In this document: piece after piece, positions 43,661 to 55,145 of the stretch
How the letters are laid out: each line of letters begins with the position of its first letter
Numbering within the stretch: position 1 is the first letter of the stretch
NCBI GenBank assembly: GCA_022494885.1
Contig: JAGVSM010002673.1
Location: forward strand, 62,001 to 126,000
Direction: 5' to 3'
DNA from: Micrasema longulum
Lineage: Eukaryota > Arthropoda > Insecta > Trichoptera > Brachycentridae
Length of the DNA stretch: 64,000 bases
Position numbers and translations under genes: made by a program
The notes under the pieces: model-generated
What the model saw: the letters and a program-made list of their open reading frames with translations, nothing else
Told to the model about the DNA's origin: nothing
The model's database searches: none

Positions 43661-43984
43661 AACTACGTCTTAGTATGATGACGATATTCGTTCAGCGAAC
43701 GGTTTTAATAGTGTTACATACAATATGACATAAATTTATTATTATCTAAGACCTTTGGCTGCTCAGACGTACTTTCTGTAAATGACATATTCTGACCGAA
43801 GGCTGTATGGAGAGGGGGGAGAAAAAGACGAAGCGGCTTGAAATTTTCTGAAGGGTTCTAAATCAGTGGAAATAAACCAGTGCTCAGCGGGCTACTATTT
43901 TTTGTATATAAAAAACCAACAGTTACATTATAAGCAAAAAACTTTAATATTTTTAATTTATCGAAATTTTTTAGGCAAATACTA

Positions 43985-44275
43985 GATTTCACCCTCTGGG
44001 GAGTATTAATAATGTTATGAGTTTGTCCAAACTTCTGCAGACAAGGGTTGGATTCAACCCCCTAGGGAGCTGTTAATAATAAAATAATACAACAGAGATG
44101 AAGAACATTTTAGAGAAGGTAACATAGAAGTCTAGGCATCTACAGAGCTTATGACATGTCATTGGCTGGTTTAAGTAGCCACTTTACACACTGTGTAACA
44201 TTCACCATTCTGCCCATATTTGAACATATATATTCCTTAAATTCTTTTATCTGTTTCACATTGATAATATTGTAA
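43985..44275. repeat. FB-A copy, left half
   Basis: GAGTTTGTCCAAACTTCTGC, AACAGAGATGAAGAACATTT, TAGAAGTCTAGGCATCTACA and TGTGTAACATTCACCATTCT are present. It stops at TCTTTTATCTG and runs into a LINE-E-related copy. Confidence 0.8.
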
Positions 44276-44284
44276 ACAAATCTC

Positions 44285-45020
44285 TCTAACTTCTCGGTTT
44301 TATCAATAGAGTGACGGCGGACTTCAAAAATATTAATACCATCAAAACTCTTTATTGCTCACTAGTTCGACCCCATCTAGAATATGCTTCTCCTATTTGG
44401 TCTCCATTTCTACAGGATTCATATTGACCATATCGAGTCTGTCCAACACCGTTTTCTAAGAAAAGTGGCATGGGTGCTCGGATTACAAAGGGGTAATTAT
44501 TCCTATTTTGAAAAAGAGCAATCTCTTAATCTGTCTTCATTGGAGAGACGTAGAACTGAGATGGACCTTATATGCATTTTCAAAATACGTAATGCTTTAA
44601 GTGATGTCCCATCTCTGTTGCAATCAATTTTTTTTCATGTTCCCAACCGTGTCACCAGAATTCAAAATCTGCTATTTATAAAATATTCTAAGAGCAACTT
44701 TGGTTTTTATGCCTCAATGTCCAGAATGTGTAAATAAGTCAATTCATCACACGACTTGGAATTCTTTAGGATAGATCTTCCGGATTTTCGTAGATCTCCT
44801 CGCGACTAAACAGTGTGGGATGAAGTTGGATTGGCATGGTTTAGTTCAAAGTTTTAGGTCTTTCGTTTTTTTGAATAAATTGTATGCAATTATTGTTTTG
44901 CCCTTGTTTGTCTTTGCTAAATAGTTTTATGTTATTTTTGTTCAGTTTCTTGCATTTATGTTTCTTCATGTAACTGTTGTAATTGGCTTAGGCCGTATTT
45001 ATAATAAATATATAAATAAG
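44285..45020 (+). mobile_element. LINE-E-related copy, nearly open
   Basis: It reads TLYCSLVRPHLEYASPIWSP (frame shift) DHIESVQHRFLRKVAWVLGL, SLERRRTEMDLICIFKIRNA, VPSLLQSIFFHVPNRVT and FGFYASMSRMCK. The 3' UTR ends at the (AATAA)n near 45010. Its tail is shared with 17.45-17.87 kb. Confidence 0.88.
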
Positions 45021-45239
45021 ATTCTATTATATGAAAAACATTTATTGTTTTATTACAATGTACAGAGTCCAACTAAGGGGTCTGTTAAATAAGTGGAAGT
45101 GTACTTAGTATTTTTAATTAATAACTTATATGTAAATATAAGTTATTACATCATTACAATAAAATTCCATCAAGATTTGTCAATAAATTATTTAAACAAA
45201 TAAAAATCATGTTTATGTAATAATTTTAAATTTTTGTTT

Positions 45240-45395
45240 TTGGTATTGTTTAATGATGTGTATGGTTCCACTTTCCATTATGTTGTATCCCAACTCAACA
45301 CAGGGCTCTTGGCCTCATAGAGTTAGGAAAACGTCAGTTTTTTTGTAATATATAAAAATATATTTGGACGAATAAAAAAAATAGAAAATAAATAT
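45240..45395 (+). mobile_element. LINE 3' UTR-like tail, copy 1
   Basis: CCACTTTCCATTATGTTGTA, TCCCAACTCAACACAGGGCT and a poly(ATA)-like end. The same block is at 48150-48290. Confidence 0.68.
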
Positions 45396-45419
45396 AAAAT
45401 AATCTCTCATTAGTTGGTT

Positions 45420-45482
45420 AAAGTGGATACTAAACACACAGTGTAACACTTTGAACATCCACATTTCTTTAATGGGGAAGTT
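45420..45482. repeat. FB-A short fragment
   Basis: CACACAGTGTAACA and TTTGAACATCCACATTTCTT only. Confidence 0.55.
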
Positions 45483-45689
45483 CAGTGCAACAGGACAATG
45501 GATATGAAAAGTATTTTCCTAAACGCGGTGAAAATTAAAGCATTTTATTATGTGGCAAAGTTTTTCGAAAATGTTTGAAAATACAAAATATAAACACGTT
45601 TTGATAAAAATGAACTACTTGAAAACGTCACAGGTTATGGTCAAAAGCTGTTTAGAATAGACAATCAATTACGTCTTTTGATTGATTTC

Positions 45690-45825
45690 CTGTCGGCCTC
45701 GTGGTCTTATGGCCGGCGCGTTTGCTTACCATGCAAGAGGTCTCGGGTTCGATTCGCTGCGATTGGTGTACCAATGCAGTGCACTATGTATTATTAAGTT
45801 CGGAAAGGGAATAATGATGATGATT
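45690..45825 (+). mobile_element. SINE-3 copy
   Basis: The head GGCCTCGTGGTCTTATGGCC precedes a B box GGTTCGATTCG. Then CCAATGCAGTGCACTATG and an AATAATGATGATGATT tail. Confidence 0.78.
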
Positions 45826-45949
45826 GATTTCCGGTTTCCAAGAAGCGATGTTTAGCGTATTTTCATGCTTACTGGGTACTTTTTTTGAACGTCAGCTCAA
45901 CTCACTGACGACAACTCGTGACGTCACGGGCGGAGTAATTTCAGAATTA

Positions 45950-46220
45950 CAAATCATTATTATGATCATTCCCTTTTCGAACCTTTTGGTGCATAGGGTA
46001 CTGCATTAGTGCACCAATCTCTGCATATCTTGATAATGTTTGTTACATGAAGGTAAAATGATCAGTCTCACGCTTCAGGTACCAGTCCAGGGACTATGAG
46101 ATATTCTAGTGTGAAAACATCCTTATAAATAAATATATCATATTAACCATGTCGGCAATCGAACCCGAGACCTATGTAAGGTAGGCAAACGCGCTGACCA
46201 CTGACACCCTGAGGCCGTTT
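45950..46220 (-). mobile_element. SINE-3 tail plus SINE-3 copy, opposite strand
   Basis: 45950-46020 is an inverted tail (GCATAGGGTACTGCATTAGT). 46045-46220 is a reverse copy with GATCAGTCTCACGCTTCAGG, the B-box complement GGCAATCGAACCCGAGACC and the head complement CTGAGGCCG. Confidence 0.78.
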
Positions 46221-46734
46221 ATTAATTTATTTTTTTTTGGTTTTGTTTGATAGTTTATTAACAAAAAAAAAAACTCAACTTTGTAATTTTTCCATCTTGA
46301 AGATAAACCACTAAAACTTTTACTATACTGTATTTAGATCATTTCACATTCATCATGTGTCAATAAAGTATCCTATGCACCTATATACTGTTGTCGACAA
46401 AAAAGGGAGTGGCGATGATGTTGATTATATTTAAAATAATCAATAGTGCTGTGACTTGGAAAGGTTACAAACCGCTACCCCAACTGTCAGTTTTGACAGG
46501 CCAAGGTCGGCCTACACGTGTCGCCATGACAGTTCGTTTGATATTATGTCAAATGTTCGTTTAGTGCGCTAGAAAGGCCCGTGACAGATTAAACATGGCT
46601 TTTTCGACGTAATGGATTTGTGAATTTGGATTATATACGATTAAACGTCTTTTGATTCGAGAAATGAAAGATTGTCTCAGAGAATCTAAGATAACGTTCA
46701 CTTGAATTTTATTTATAAGAAATTTAGTTTTTTT
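46221..46734. other. No recognised gene
   Basis: A GC-richer block at about 46450-46610 (GCTACCCCAACTGTC...) shows no ORF of note. Confidence 0.35.
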
Positions 46735-47150
46735 TATTTTATTTATTTATTTTTCAAAAATATTTACAAAATAGTCTTAAATTAAAGTCCTGTTGAGTTG
46801 CATACATACAGTTCGTTAGCAGGTTCTTATAAATTACATAGATTATTTACACTTAACCTACATTAACAATAATTTTACTTAAAAAACAATTACAGATTAC
46901 ATTATGAAAAATTAAAAACTATCACTAATACAAAAAAACTTTTTTCTAATAACCATAATTTGAGCAAACGTCGCACTCCTGTATACAACTCAGTATTTTT
47001 AATATTGTTTGGTAACATGTTAAATATTTTAGGTATACTGTATTGCAGTGTCCTTTACACAAAGCATTCTTGAATACAATAAATATCGCAAACATTTTTC
47101 ACTTTTCTGTATTACATTTTACACTTCGTCTTGATCGTTGATGAGCGTCA
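46735..47150 (-). mobile_element. LINE-M 3' portion
   Basis: In reverse it reads IPKIFNMLPNNIKNTELYTG, VRRLLKLWLLEKSFF, then an AT-rich 3' UTR with AACTCAACAGGACTTTAA. The 3' UTR is shared with 58.33-58.54 kb. Confidence 0.75.
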
Positions 47151-47247
47151 AATGTGAATTAAAAAAGGTTTTTTTTTTATTAATAAGCTCAATTTATTTC
47201 TTTAAAATTGGAGGTTATGTTGACCTTACAATTCCAGGTTTGAAAAA

Positions 47248-47941
47248 AATATATAATTCTTCTGTACGTGTGATTTCACCGAACTCCTCCTAAACGGCTT
47301 AACCGATTTACATGCGGTTTTCAGAGAAATATAGATCTTTACGCTGTGCGTGTTCGTAGATATAAAAAAAATCTTCAATCTAATATGTAAAAAAATAAGT
47401 AAGAAGCATAAACGTTTTATTTATCGATCTACCAGGGTTACATTTAAAGAGAATGCAATTACAAAAAAATTGAAAGATGTTGTTTTTTGTGTATAAAAAA
47501 GTTTGTTTTTGAATGTTTACAAACATCATTTGTTTTTCGTGGATTTAAATCAGATTCTTTCCGTAAATTCCTTTAATTTCCACCCATTTATTTATTTTTA
47601 CTGGATTTTTGGTAATACTAAAATAATTTTAAATTCAATACATTTTTAAAAATCGTATTCCTACATAAGTACACCCCTTTGTTGGTGAGAAGATCGGATT
47701 TTGACGTTTGAAAAAATTATGATATATTTGAAAAAATAATTATTTTATGTTTTGGAATTCAACCATAAACAAGTTCCTAAGTACCTACTTAAATTCAATA
47801 TTTGAATATTAATTGTTTTTAGTTTTTTAATTTAATCACAAACAAGAACTTTGGTACCTACTTATCAATGAAAAGTCTTTTTCCAAGCTAATAGCAGGCA
47901 AGCCAACGTTCGGGCAGGACAATGTCTGTCGGGTCCGCTAG
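47248..47941 (+). mobile_element. Non-autonomous Helitron, about 0.7 kb
   Basis: The 5' region is AATTCTTCTGTACGTGTGAT, then ACTCCTCCTAAACGGCTTAA and CCGATTTACATGCGG. The 3' terminus is GTCTGTCGGGTCCGCTAG followed by T, with a CGGGCAGGAC..GTCGGGTCCG hairpin-like end. No Rep/helicase is encoded. The exact 5' base is uncertain. Confidence 0.82.
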
Positions 47942-48149
47942 TATAAATATATATAAGTAACCCAGGTATCAAAATGACAAAAAACTAAAAATAATGATTT
48001 GTACAGGTAACTTTCGCTACTTCCTCAAATCTTCCATCCGAAATACATATTGAAATACATACATATACTATTAATCGTGTTGTTCAGGTGCCCTTTGAAA
48101 TACATGTGTTAAAATAAAAATATAAAAAAAAAAAAATGCAATTATTTAA

Positions 48150-48290
48150 ATATGTACATGCTCCCACTTTCCATTCTGTTGTATCCCAACTCAACACAGG
48201 ACCCTTGGCCTTATAGAGTTTGGGATAAGTTATTATTATATTTTTTTGTAATAAGCATGTATTTGTACGAATAAATAAATAAATAAATGT
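48150..48290 (+). mobile_element. LINE 3' UTR-like tail, copy 2
   Basis: CCCACTTTCCATTCTGTTGT, CCCAACTCAACACAGGACCC, ending in (AATA)n. It is the sister of 45240-45395. Confidence 0.68.
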
Positions 48291-48716
48291 AGATTAGCAT
48301 ATTATAACAGACATAAAAAACGGAATATAGAAGTCAAGATATCCACAGGGCTTATGACCTTTCATTAAAAGTAATATGAAAAAGTAAGTAAAAAAAGTAA
48401 AAATTATTTTTCTTAAATTAAAAAGTTAAAATTAAATTTATATCTTTATATAATCACTTTGTAAAGCACCCTTGAGGTATTATATTACAAAAATGGCGCT
48501 TTATAAGTTATCCATAAAAAAAATTATTATGATTTAAGTGGCCTCTTTACACAATGTGTGATATTCACCATTCGGCCTATATTTGAACATCTATATTCCT
48601 TCGATTTTTCCATCTGTTGATGTTTTTGAAGTTATAGACCTTTATTGTTGCGGGTGAGATTCATCTGATAGAATTATTTCATCTACACACTAGGCAGGGT
48701 CTAAAATATTTTTCGA
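48290..48716. repeat. FB-A copy interrupted by a LINE-like tail
   Basis: The arm ATTATAACAGACATAAAAA...CCACAGGGCTTATGACCT ends at about 48360. The FB-A centre resumes at about 48536 (TTAAGTGGCCTCTTTACACA) and continues to CACTAGGCAGG. The insert of about 48370-48535 contains AAAATGGCGCTTTATAAGTT. Confidence 0.75.
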
Positions 48717-48842
48717 TTTTCAGATTTTTCAATTTTGAGTTCTTTCATTTTTCAGTTATTTCAATTTTCAGTTCTTTCAATTTTCAGCTCTTTAATTTTT
48801 TTTTCTTTTAATTTTCAGTTCTTTCAATTTTCAGTTCAGGAA
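48717..48842. repeat. Minisatellite of TTTTCAGTTCTTTCAA-like units
   Basis: About eight imperfect units of 14-17 bp directly follow the FB-A copy. Confidence 0.75.
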
Positions 48843-50100
48843 TTTAGTCGAACATTGCTGATTAAAATTAAATGAATTTGATTGAATAAATATCAATATT
48901 GTAATTAATGTATCTACATACCAAGTATAATTTTGTTTTTAGTCTCGTAAACCAATTTTGATAAATTAATTTTTAAAAATAAAAAAACGAATAACTATCC
49001 AATTTAAAAATATATGTATTTTCAAATAATTCCACTGTAAATTTTAGTTATGGCCACGGCAATAAATTATGAAAGTACTTATCTATGTTATATTTTTAAT
49101 GTAATGTACTCAGTTTCTTAAATTATTTTTTATATTGATGTGTGTGTCATAACACTAATATTTATTTATGTATTTTACAACTCAATTGCATAAAATAAGT
49201 ATAAATATTTAAAAACAGAGAATCTATATAAAACTAGTGAATAGAAAATGAAAACGGAGTGTTCTCTGTTTATGATAGTCTCCATTTAACATGGCTCAGC
49301 CTGTTCTAAGATCTTCTTTTGCAAACGATTAAAATTAATGTAAATAAAAGTCTTGGCTTAACACGAAAATTTCTAGCAAGTTGAAAATATAAATTAATAA
49401 TAGAGTCGGAATAAGATTGTACATAAAACATAAATTAATTTAAAATTGAAATAAAATCCGAGTAAAAAGAAATAGGAGAAAGATTTGTGAATGTAATTTA
49501 GCACTGTTATTGTTTAGCGGTTTGAAAAATTAAAGCATTATTATATCTGGCTAAGTAATGATAATAAATAGAGAAGAATTCTTTCTGTACATTCTAATCC
49601 ACAAGTGTATCCAATATTTTGCCAAAAATTATCAAACCTGCTTTTTATACAAATAACAATTTCGGTATATGATTGTTTAATAATAAAGATAAAAATAGTT
49701 TATTAAATAATTGAGGTGTATTTTTATTATTAATTTATCAATTAAAATGCAATTCTTTTACCTCAGTTTACATTGGAAGAAAATTAAGAAAATTTGATAT
49801 TCGTGGTGACGCTAGAGAAAGGCGCAAAAGTTATTTCCTCGATAGCTTAGATAGAGCATGAACTGATCCAATATGGTCCAACAAGGTCAGCCAACACACA
49901 CGTTACTAAGGACGTTTACTGCCACTTAATATACAATGGAAATCGACTCACCTGTGTTGAAGTCATAGAATTAAGAATAGTCCCAGAAACCGCATATAAG
50001 CATCAAACAGAAGGCGAAAAACTACTCATAAATGAGTAGTTTTACGTTTTGCCCCATTAATTTCTTTGTAGACGTCGCTCACGCAACTCCTGATTTGAAT
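48843..50100. other. 1.2 kb of AT-rich DNA
   Basis: No gene. A short stretch at 49965-49995 (CATAGAATTAAGAATAGTCC) repeats 41510-41535. Confidence 0.4.
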
Positions 50101-50106
50101 TCAACT

Positions 50107-50190
50107 ATGCCGTGTTGTGTCCTTTTAAAGTGTAGAAATACTGCTAGGATCTTAAAAAATCAGGATGGGATCACATTTCATGTGTAATTA
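50107..50190 (+). pseudogene. THAP-domain-like N-terminal fragment
   Basis: It reads MPCCVLLKCRNTARILKNQD then GITFHV before a stop. This has the look of a THAP zinc-finger start (Cys residues near the N-terminus, then a GITFH.FP-type block). The rest of the C2CH domain is missing. It could be a first exon, a P-element-type relic, or chance. Confidence 0.35.
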
Positions 50191-50815
50191 GCAGATGAAT
50201 GTGTAAGTAGCAAATACATAACCTTAAAAATTGAATTATTTTTCCTTCTGTCAGGTTGTTGAAGAATCAAAATGAACATTTCGTTAGTGTTGCCAGGGTA
50301 GTGATTTTTTTTACCCTACTTTGCTCATATAATGAGAGAAGTAATGAAAATTGGACCTAGGATTAAACAACTCTGTGGTGGACGTTTGACCACCATTATC
50401 TTTAAAACATCAAATATTATTTAACATGATATATTAAAATATCGGTTTTATGTAGAATAAAAGTGTCTTCACAATAACAATTTCTCCGGATTCACAAATT
50501 GCTAATAAAAAAAGATACAGGAGTTTAAATCTTACATATAAATAATAAAGGGTTAAAAGTAAATAATATGGAAATATTTTACATTAGAAAAGCTTTAAAA
50601 AATAATGCTTCTCTGATCAACAATCAAATAACCTTTCATCATGTCGGGTCCATTGTCCACAATCGATGATACTTGCACGTTAAATTAGTTCACCTGAAGT
50701 AGACTAATGACCGACGATGCAATGTCATCATTTTCTATCGAATCCAATACGTACGTATAAATCAACTCTATGAGTATTGCGCATGAAATTGGAGGGCATC
50801 TTTCTGCAGTACATT
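50191..50815. other. No recognised gene
   Basis: AT-rich, nothing recognised. Confidence 0.35.
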
Positions 50816-50819
50816 TACA

Positions 50820-51660
50820 TCGTCCCTACCATGAAAAAATGAACTACAAAGGAACGTCGTCTATAAAGAGACCATAGGACGCAACGCCAGTTAGTCAGCC
50901 CAACAAGTTCAGTCAGTCGCTTTGGGCTGCGAGACGATAGTTGCTGTCCATGTGATAGCATCACTGAGCAGACTGTGGAACATCTTCTTATATACTGTCC
51001 AATGTTTGATAGGCCGAGGTGGGAGCTTGAATACAAAATAAACACTCGGATTGCTGCGACTAATAACCTAGCTGAGCTCCTGAACTGTAATGATACACGA
51101 AGAGAGACTGTTCGATTCATTACAGGGACGATCAAGCAGGCTAAGTTATTCAATGGTGGTATCTAGCTCCTTTTGTTTTTTGTGTCCAACTTTTACGATT
51201 TTTTATTTTTTATTATTTGTTAATGTAATATTTCTAGAATTATTTTGTTTATTCTGATTCTGCTTTATTTTTATTATTGTAAGTCTACGGTGAAAAATGT
51301 TGAAGTCAACGGAATATAATTTAAAGATAAATATATTCGATAAAACCTTGCACATAACAAAAGCAAGGTTCAAATAATTTGCAACTACAAAAAAAAAAAA
51401 AAAAGTTCAGTCAGTCAGTCCAGTTTGACAAAGTCATACAGTTTGAGCATGTAGTTTAAGTGCAGTCTTTTCAACGCATCATCGCCGCTACGCTCACGCT
51501 ACACAAACAAGTGCAGCATCTCATTCGTCATGTAATAAATACGCATTAAACAACAACCTCGTGTCTTCTCTGTCAATCTCTAACTGGGGTAGGAACTCCA
51601 ACCCTTAACAACCTAAATCCAACAAATGTAGCCCATTATACGCCATTATAATGGTCAGCC
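50820..51660 (+). mobile_element. LTR-like sequence split by LINE-I
   Basis: 50820-50918 (TCGTCTATAAAGAGACCATA) and 51403-51660 (TGTAATAAATACGCATTAAA, AACTGGGGTAGGAACTCC) together parallel the LTR-like 33065-33412. The TATA-like and AATAAA signals are in the same order. Confidence 0.65.
50919..51402 (+). mobile_element. LINE-I (R1-like), 5'-truncated, with intact TSD
   Basis: It reads FGLRDDSCCPCDSITEQTVE then HLLIYCPMFDRPRWELEYKI, the CCHC C-terminal module of R1/I-like ORF2, and runs to a stop at 51166. The 3' UTR ends in an A-run at about 51389-51404. Target duplication AAGTTCAGTCAGTC is at 50905-50918 and 51403-51416. The exact duplication and open frame point to a recent insertion. Confidence 0.9.
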
Positions 51661-52199
51661 TATATCCATTTAACTCACGCCCCTCCTTTCATCCCGTCTC
51701 TTTTAAAAAAAATATTTCTCCCACAACATAAAACATTTTTATAACCTAATCAGTGAATTCAAGGGTTGCTCACTCCTTTCCCTCTCTAAGCATCCAAAAA
51801 ATACACATGATCTGAACGGGGGACCAAACGACCCCAGCGCCTACTTGTGTATGGCGTCAGGGAATAATACGTTGGAAGTGTTTATGACCGTGCAATAATT
51901 TATTCATGTTTTCGCGTCCACATATTTTACTCATTCGTGTATTTTTTTCATTTTTGTTAGTTTGCCGAATGCTTATCTACCTACATAAAGTGAAATAGAC
52001 CCTTGTATTATTAACGTCTTTTTCTTGTTTTAATATTAAAAAAAAAAAAAAAAAAATTAAAACAAAAACAGGAAAATGCTTCTTTCTGTTAATTTCACGA
52101 TCGCAAAAAATATACGGCAAATAGCTTTAAAAATACTCGAGTTATTGTATTTAAATCGGTCTATGGGGGATTAGGATCCCCCCGTTCGGTCTGGCTAGG
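51661..52199. other. No recognised gene
   Basis: An A-run near 52038-52056. GGGGATTAGGATCCCCCCG is a GC-rich patch. No family was recognised. Confidence 0.35.
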
Positions 52200-52400
52200 A
52201 TAAAATGCATGTCGCGATGGTTTTATATTTTTGTGCAACAACTATGGTGAAGGTAAATAGTGCGTTTTGCATGTTGGTTTAAATGGTGTCCTGACAAAGA
52301 AACAGGGACGTCTCGAAACCGGTAGACATAGAAAAGTCGGTTAGTAGTTATATGCAAATATTGAATAATATTTAGTATTTTATATATTTTTAAAAATCTA
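52200..52400 (+). repeat. Repeat with hammerhead-like core, copy 1
   Basis: Homologous over about 190 bp to 61480-61665 (TTTTTGTGCAACAACTATGG, TTTTGCATGTTGGTTTAAAT). No coding sequence. Confidence 0.75.
52287..52328 (+). ncRNA. Hammerhead-like motif
   Basis: UGUC-CUGACAA-(AGAAACAGGGACGUCUC)-GAAA-CCGG-UA-GACA. UGUC and GACA form helix I, and CCGG is a self-complementary helix III as in dimer-acting hammerheads. CUGACAA has A instead of the invariant G8, so this copy may be dead. Confidence 0.5.
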
Positions 52401-53100
52401 TTTAGAAATGAAAAATGTCAAATTATGAAAATTCACTAATACTTATTTTGATAATGATTAGTTAAATATTTATTTAAAAATAATGATTTCACATTTCATT
52501 ATGAAAAATGCCACTATCTGACTGAACTGAAAGAGTAGGCTTTTCACAATTTTCTGTCAAAAAACATGAGATACGAAAAAATGTAAATAAAAATCGGTTG
52601 AACCTCAATTTTCTCAGAAATTGTAATATAGAAAAATCTGGCGAGCAAACTTCCGAGAAAGGTTGAAAAAACGCTGTAAAAATAAAATATCTTCTTTGAG
52701 ATTTCACCCAATCTACCCCGCGTGATACAGCCTAATACCGGCGAATTTACAACCCCTTGGAGTTGTAAAGTATACAAGTGTACTGTGTAATAGTCCCGGC
52801 ACTAGTTGGCAGTAATTTTCTTTAGACACCCGATTATTAAGGCCTGATATATTATAGAACGTGAAGCGCTTATCTGGATCGGCCTTTGTATGGGCTATAG
52901 ACTAGACCTTAGTCTATACAGGACATTGTATCGTGGACACGGAGGGCTAAAACTTCTAGGATTTCCGTTGGTTCATAGAGCATCGCAGAGCCCTTACAGA
53001 GCGCTGCAAATTAAATAAACACCTTTTTTTTAAAACGGGAGTAGCAGTTTTATTGACATTGTTTATAATGAACAAGGGTTATATATTACAAGTGGATTAT
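52401..53100. other. No recognised gene
   Basis: TATAGACTA...TAGTCTATA at about 52898-52920 is a small hairpin. The block from 52700 (TACCCCGCGTGATACAGCC) may be an unclassified element. Confidence 0.35.
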
Positions 53101-53398
53101 ATTCCCTGGCTATCTATATCTAAGAAGTGTTGAAAAGGGGAGAGAATTTCAGCTATGGACCTTTACAGAAACTTCTTCGCATTTGCGTTGATGGATGCAG
53201 AAAACGAGGAAGACCGAGAAAGACATGGCACGATCAAGTCCATCAAATACTTGAAGATGGACAAGTCAAAAGTAGGAATAATCGGCGTGCGTGCATGAGA
53301 AGATGTATGAATGTAGAGGAAGCGAGGTCTGTATGCCAAGATAGAGTATTATTGCGTTCTATCCTCTCTGCCTACCTCTACGGGGAAATGGAGTGATG
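53100..53398 (+). mobile_element. RTE-A C-terminal fragment
   Basis: It reads CVDGCRKRGRPRKTWHDQVH, QILEDGQVKSRNNRRACMRR and CMNVEEARSVCQDR, then the usual SAYL end and a stop. It is followed by a (GTT)n stretch at 53398-53422. Confidence 0.88.
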
Positions 53399-53419
53399 GT
53401 TTGTTGTTGTTGTTGTTGT

Positions 53420-54420
53420 TCTTCGCATTTGCTTACGATAGAGAAATCCACAGAAAACTCATTCAAGAAAAGCCGGGATATTGATAGTCATCAGCAAGCC
53501 TTCCTTCCGTTTCACGACGACATAAGACTATTCTATAAAGATCAAACAGACGTATTAACAAACAATGATATAAACGAACACCTAACTATGTTGACTAAAT
53601 GGACAAAAAAAAATTACTCGTAATGAAAAAAAAAAGCAATATTATCCATTTTGAATCTAGAAAAAAATGACATAAAATAGATGCTCACATAAATGATGAA
53701 CGACTAACTGAAATTGAACATGTTAAATATTTAGGACCAACAATAGATAGACAATTGAAAATTCATATCAACAATTTCATTAGCAAACAAGCGACATTAT
53801 TGAGTCTTTTTTAAAAAAAAAAAAAAATGTTGTTCCAAAAACGGAAAATATTATAATGTATGAAGCCTATGTAAAAACTAACATATGTTATATGCAATAT
53901 GCAACTACTACGAGGAACAGATCATGAAAATGACATAAACAGACTACAAAGACAACAAAATAAAATATTAAAGTTATAAACGACCTTCCCGACCATATTT
54001 AACTGCAACTAGAGAACTTTTTAAACAAACTAAGCAATTAAATATAACTAAACTCTTTTGACTAGAATCATGGAAATTTATCCATAAATTAGCCACTAAT
54101 GTAATTGTAGACGAAGAATTAAAACTTGGAAAAAATTGTAATAATCACAGACATAATACGAGAATATCAGAAGAAAAATAACTTAAAAATCATTTTAAAA
54201 CGAGACAAGTACAGTCGAGACTAATAAACTAGGGACTGAAATTTTACTATAAACTACCAGACAAAACTAAACAAAAGTGTCAGACAAACATTTCAAAAGA
54301 TGTAAGCTATAATATTATCAACAACAGAGTATGAATAAAAAAATAAATATAATTTTTGTAAAATAAACCTAATGTAACGGTTGATAAATAAATTTTCAAA
54401 TAAAAATAAAAAATAAAAAA
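53420..54420 (+). mobile_element. LINE-J 3' half
   Basis: The frame 53393-53623 reads LFYKDQTDVLTNNDINEHLT then MLTKWTKKN (after the RT palm). Shifted frames give FESxKNDIK, AHINDERLTEIEHVKYLGPT, IDRQLKIHIN, INRLQRQQNKILK and ELKLGKNCNNHRHNTR. The 3' UTR ends in (AAATAA)n near 54415. A sister lies at 22.24-22.52 kb (-). Confidence 0.85.
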
Positions 54421-54424
54421 ATTA

Positions 54425-54895
54425 TGGCATTTTGTGTCGTGTTCTCATTTATCGTCTTTATAACCTGTACTATCCTAATGGTTGGAAAGAAGTTTTGTCG
54501 CACCCTCCATTCACTGAAAAGACTGCAGAATTTTCTTCCAACCACAACCAAAAAAAAAGGTCTCCTAATCTATTCTATTGTCTTCTCTGTGCTATGATAG
54601 TATTTGTTATCTTGATGCCAATATGGAACTCATAGATCGTCTGGAGCGTTTGCAGAATCAATCGCTTTATTTTCAATCTCAAAAAGTATGACATTAAAGA
54701 GGGCCGATGATGTGTGAAGTTTTTCATTTTTTTAAATATCAAAGTGAAAGGCGTCTAAAAAGTTGCATTTCGGATAACATTGAACGTAAAAATTATTTAA
54801 AAAAAAATCTATACCACTTTTTGCCCTCAATCGAAGTTTGAAGTTTATCACTATCTAAACATTTTTTTAATTATCTTTATTGATAAAATTATTTT
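54425..54895 (+). mobile_element. LINE-D-related fragment
   Basis: In shifted frames it gives LHSLKRLQNFLPTTTKK, MELIDRLERLQNQS and VFHFFKYQSERRLKSCI. These align with the LINE-D segment LHSLRRLQKFLPINTKC...LDKLERLQN. Confidence 0.75.
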
Positions 54896-54904
54896 TTTTG
54901 TTCT

Positions 54905-55145
54905 ACATCTATATTCAATATTCCTTCAATCCTTTCATCTGTTGATATTTGTGAAGTAAAGGAGCTGAAACCTTTATTTATGCGGGTGAGATTAAGACGG
55001 GGCAGTATAGTTAATGTTACACGGTGTGTAAAGTGGCCACTGAAACCAACCAATGACAGGTCGTAAGCCCTGTTGTTATATTACCTTCCCCATATTACCT
55101 TCTCTAAAATGTTCTTCATCTCTGTTGTAATATGTTAATATAATT
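54905..55145. repeat. FB-A copy
   Basis: AAGGAGCTGAAACCTTTATT (reverse orientation) is followed directly by forward AATGTTACACGGTGTGTAAAG and CTCTGTTGTAATATGTTAAT. The two orientations meet near 54995-55010, so it is rearranged. Confidence 0.78.

Noticed and set aside
46592..46615. ATG after a GC-richer block as a possible first exon
   Set aside because: The frame stops after a few codons and no downstream exon or splice signal was recognised.
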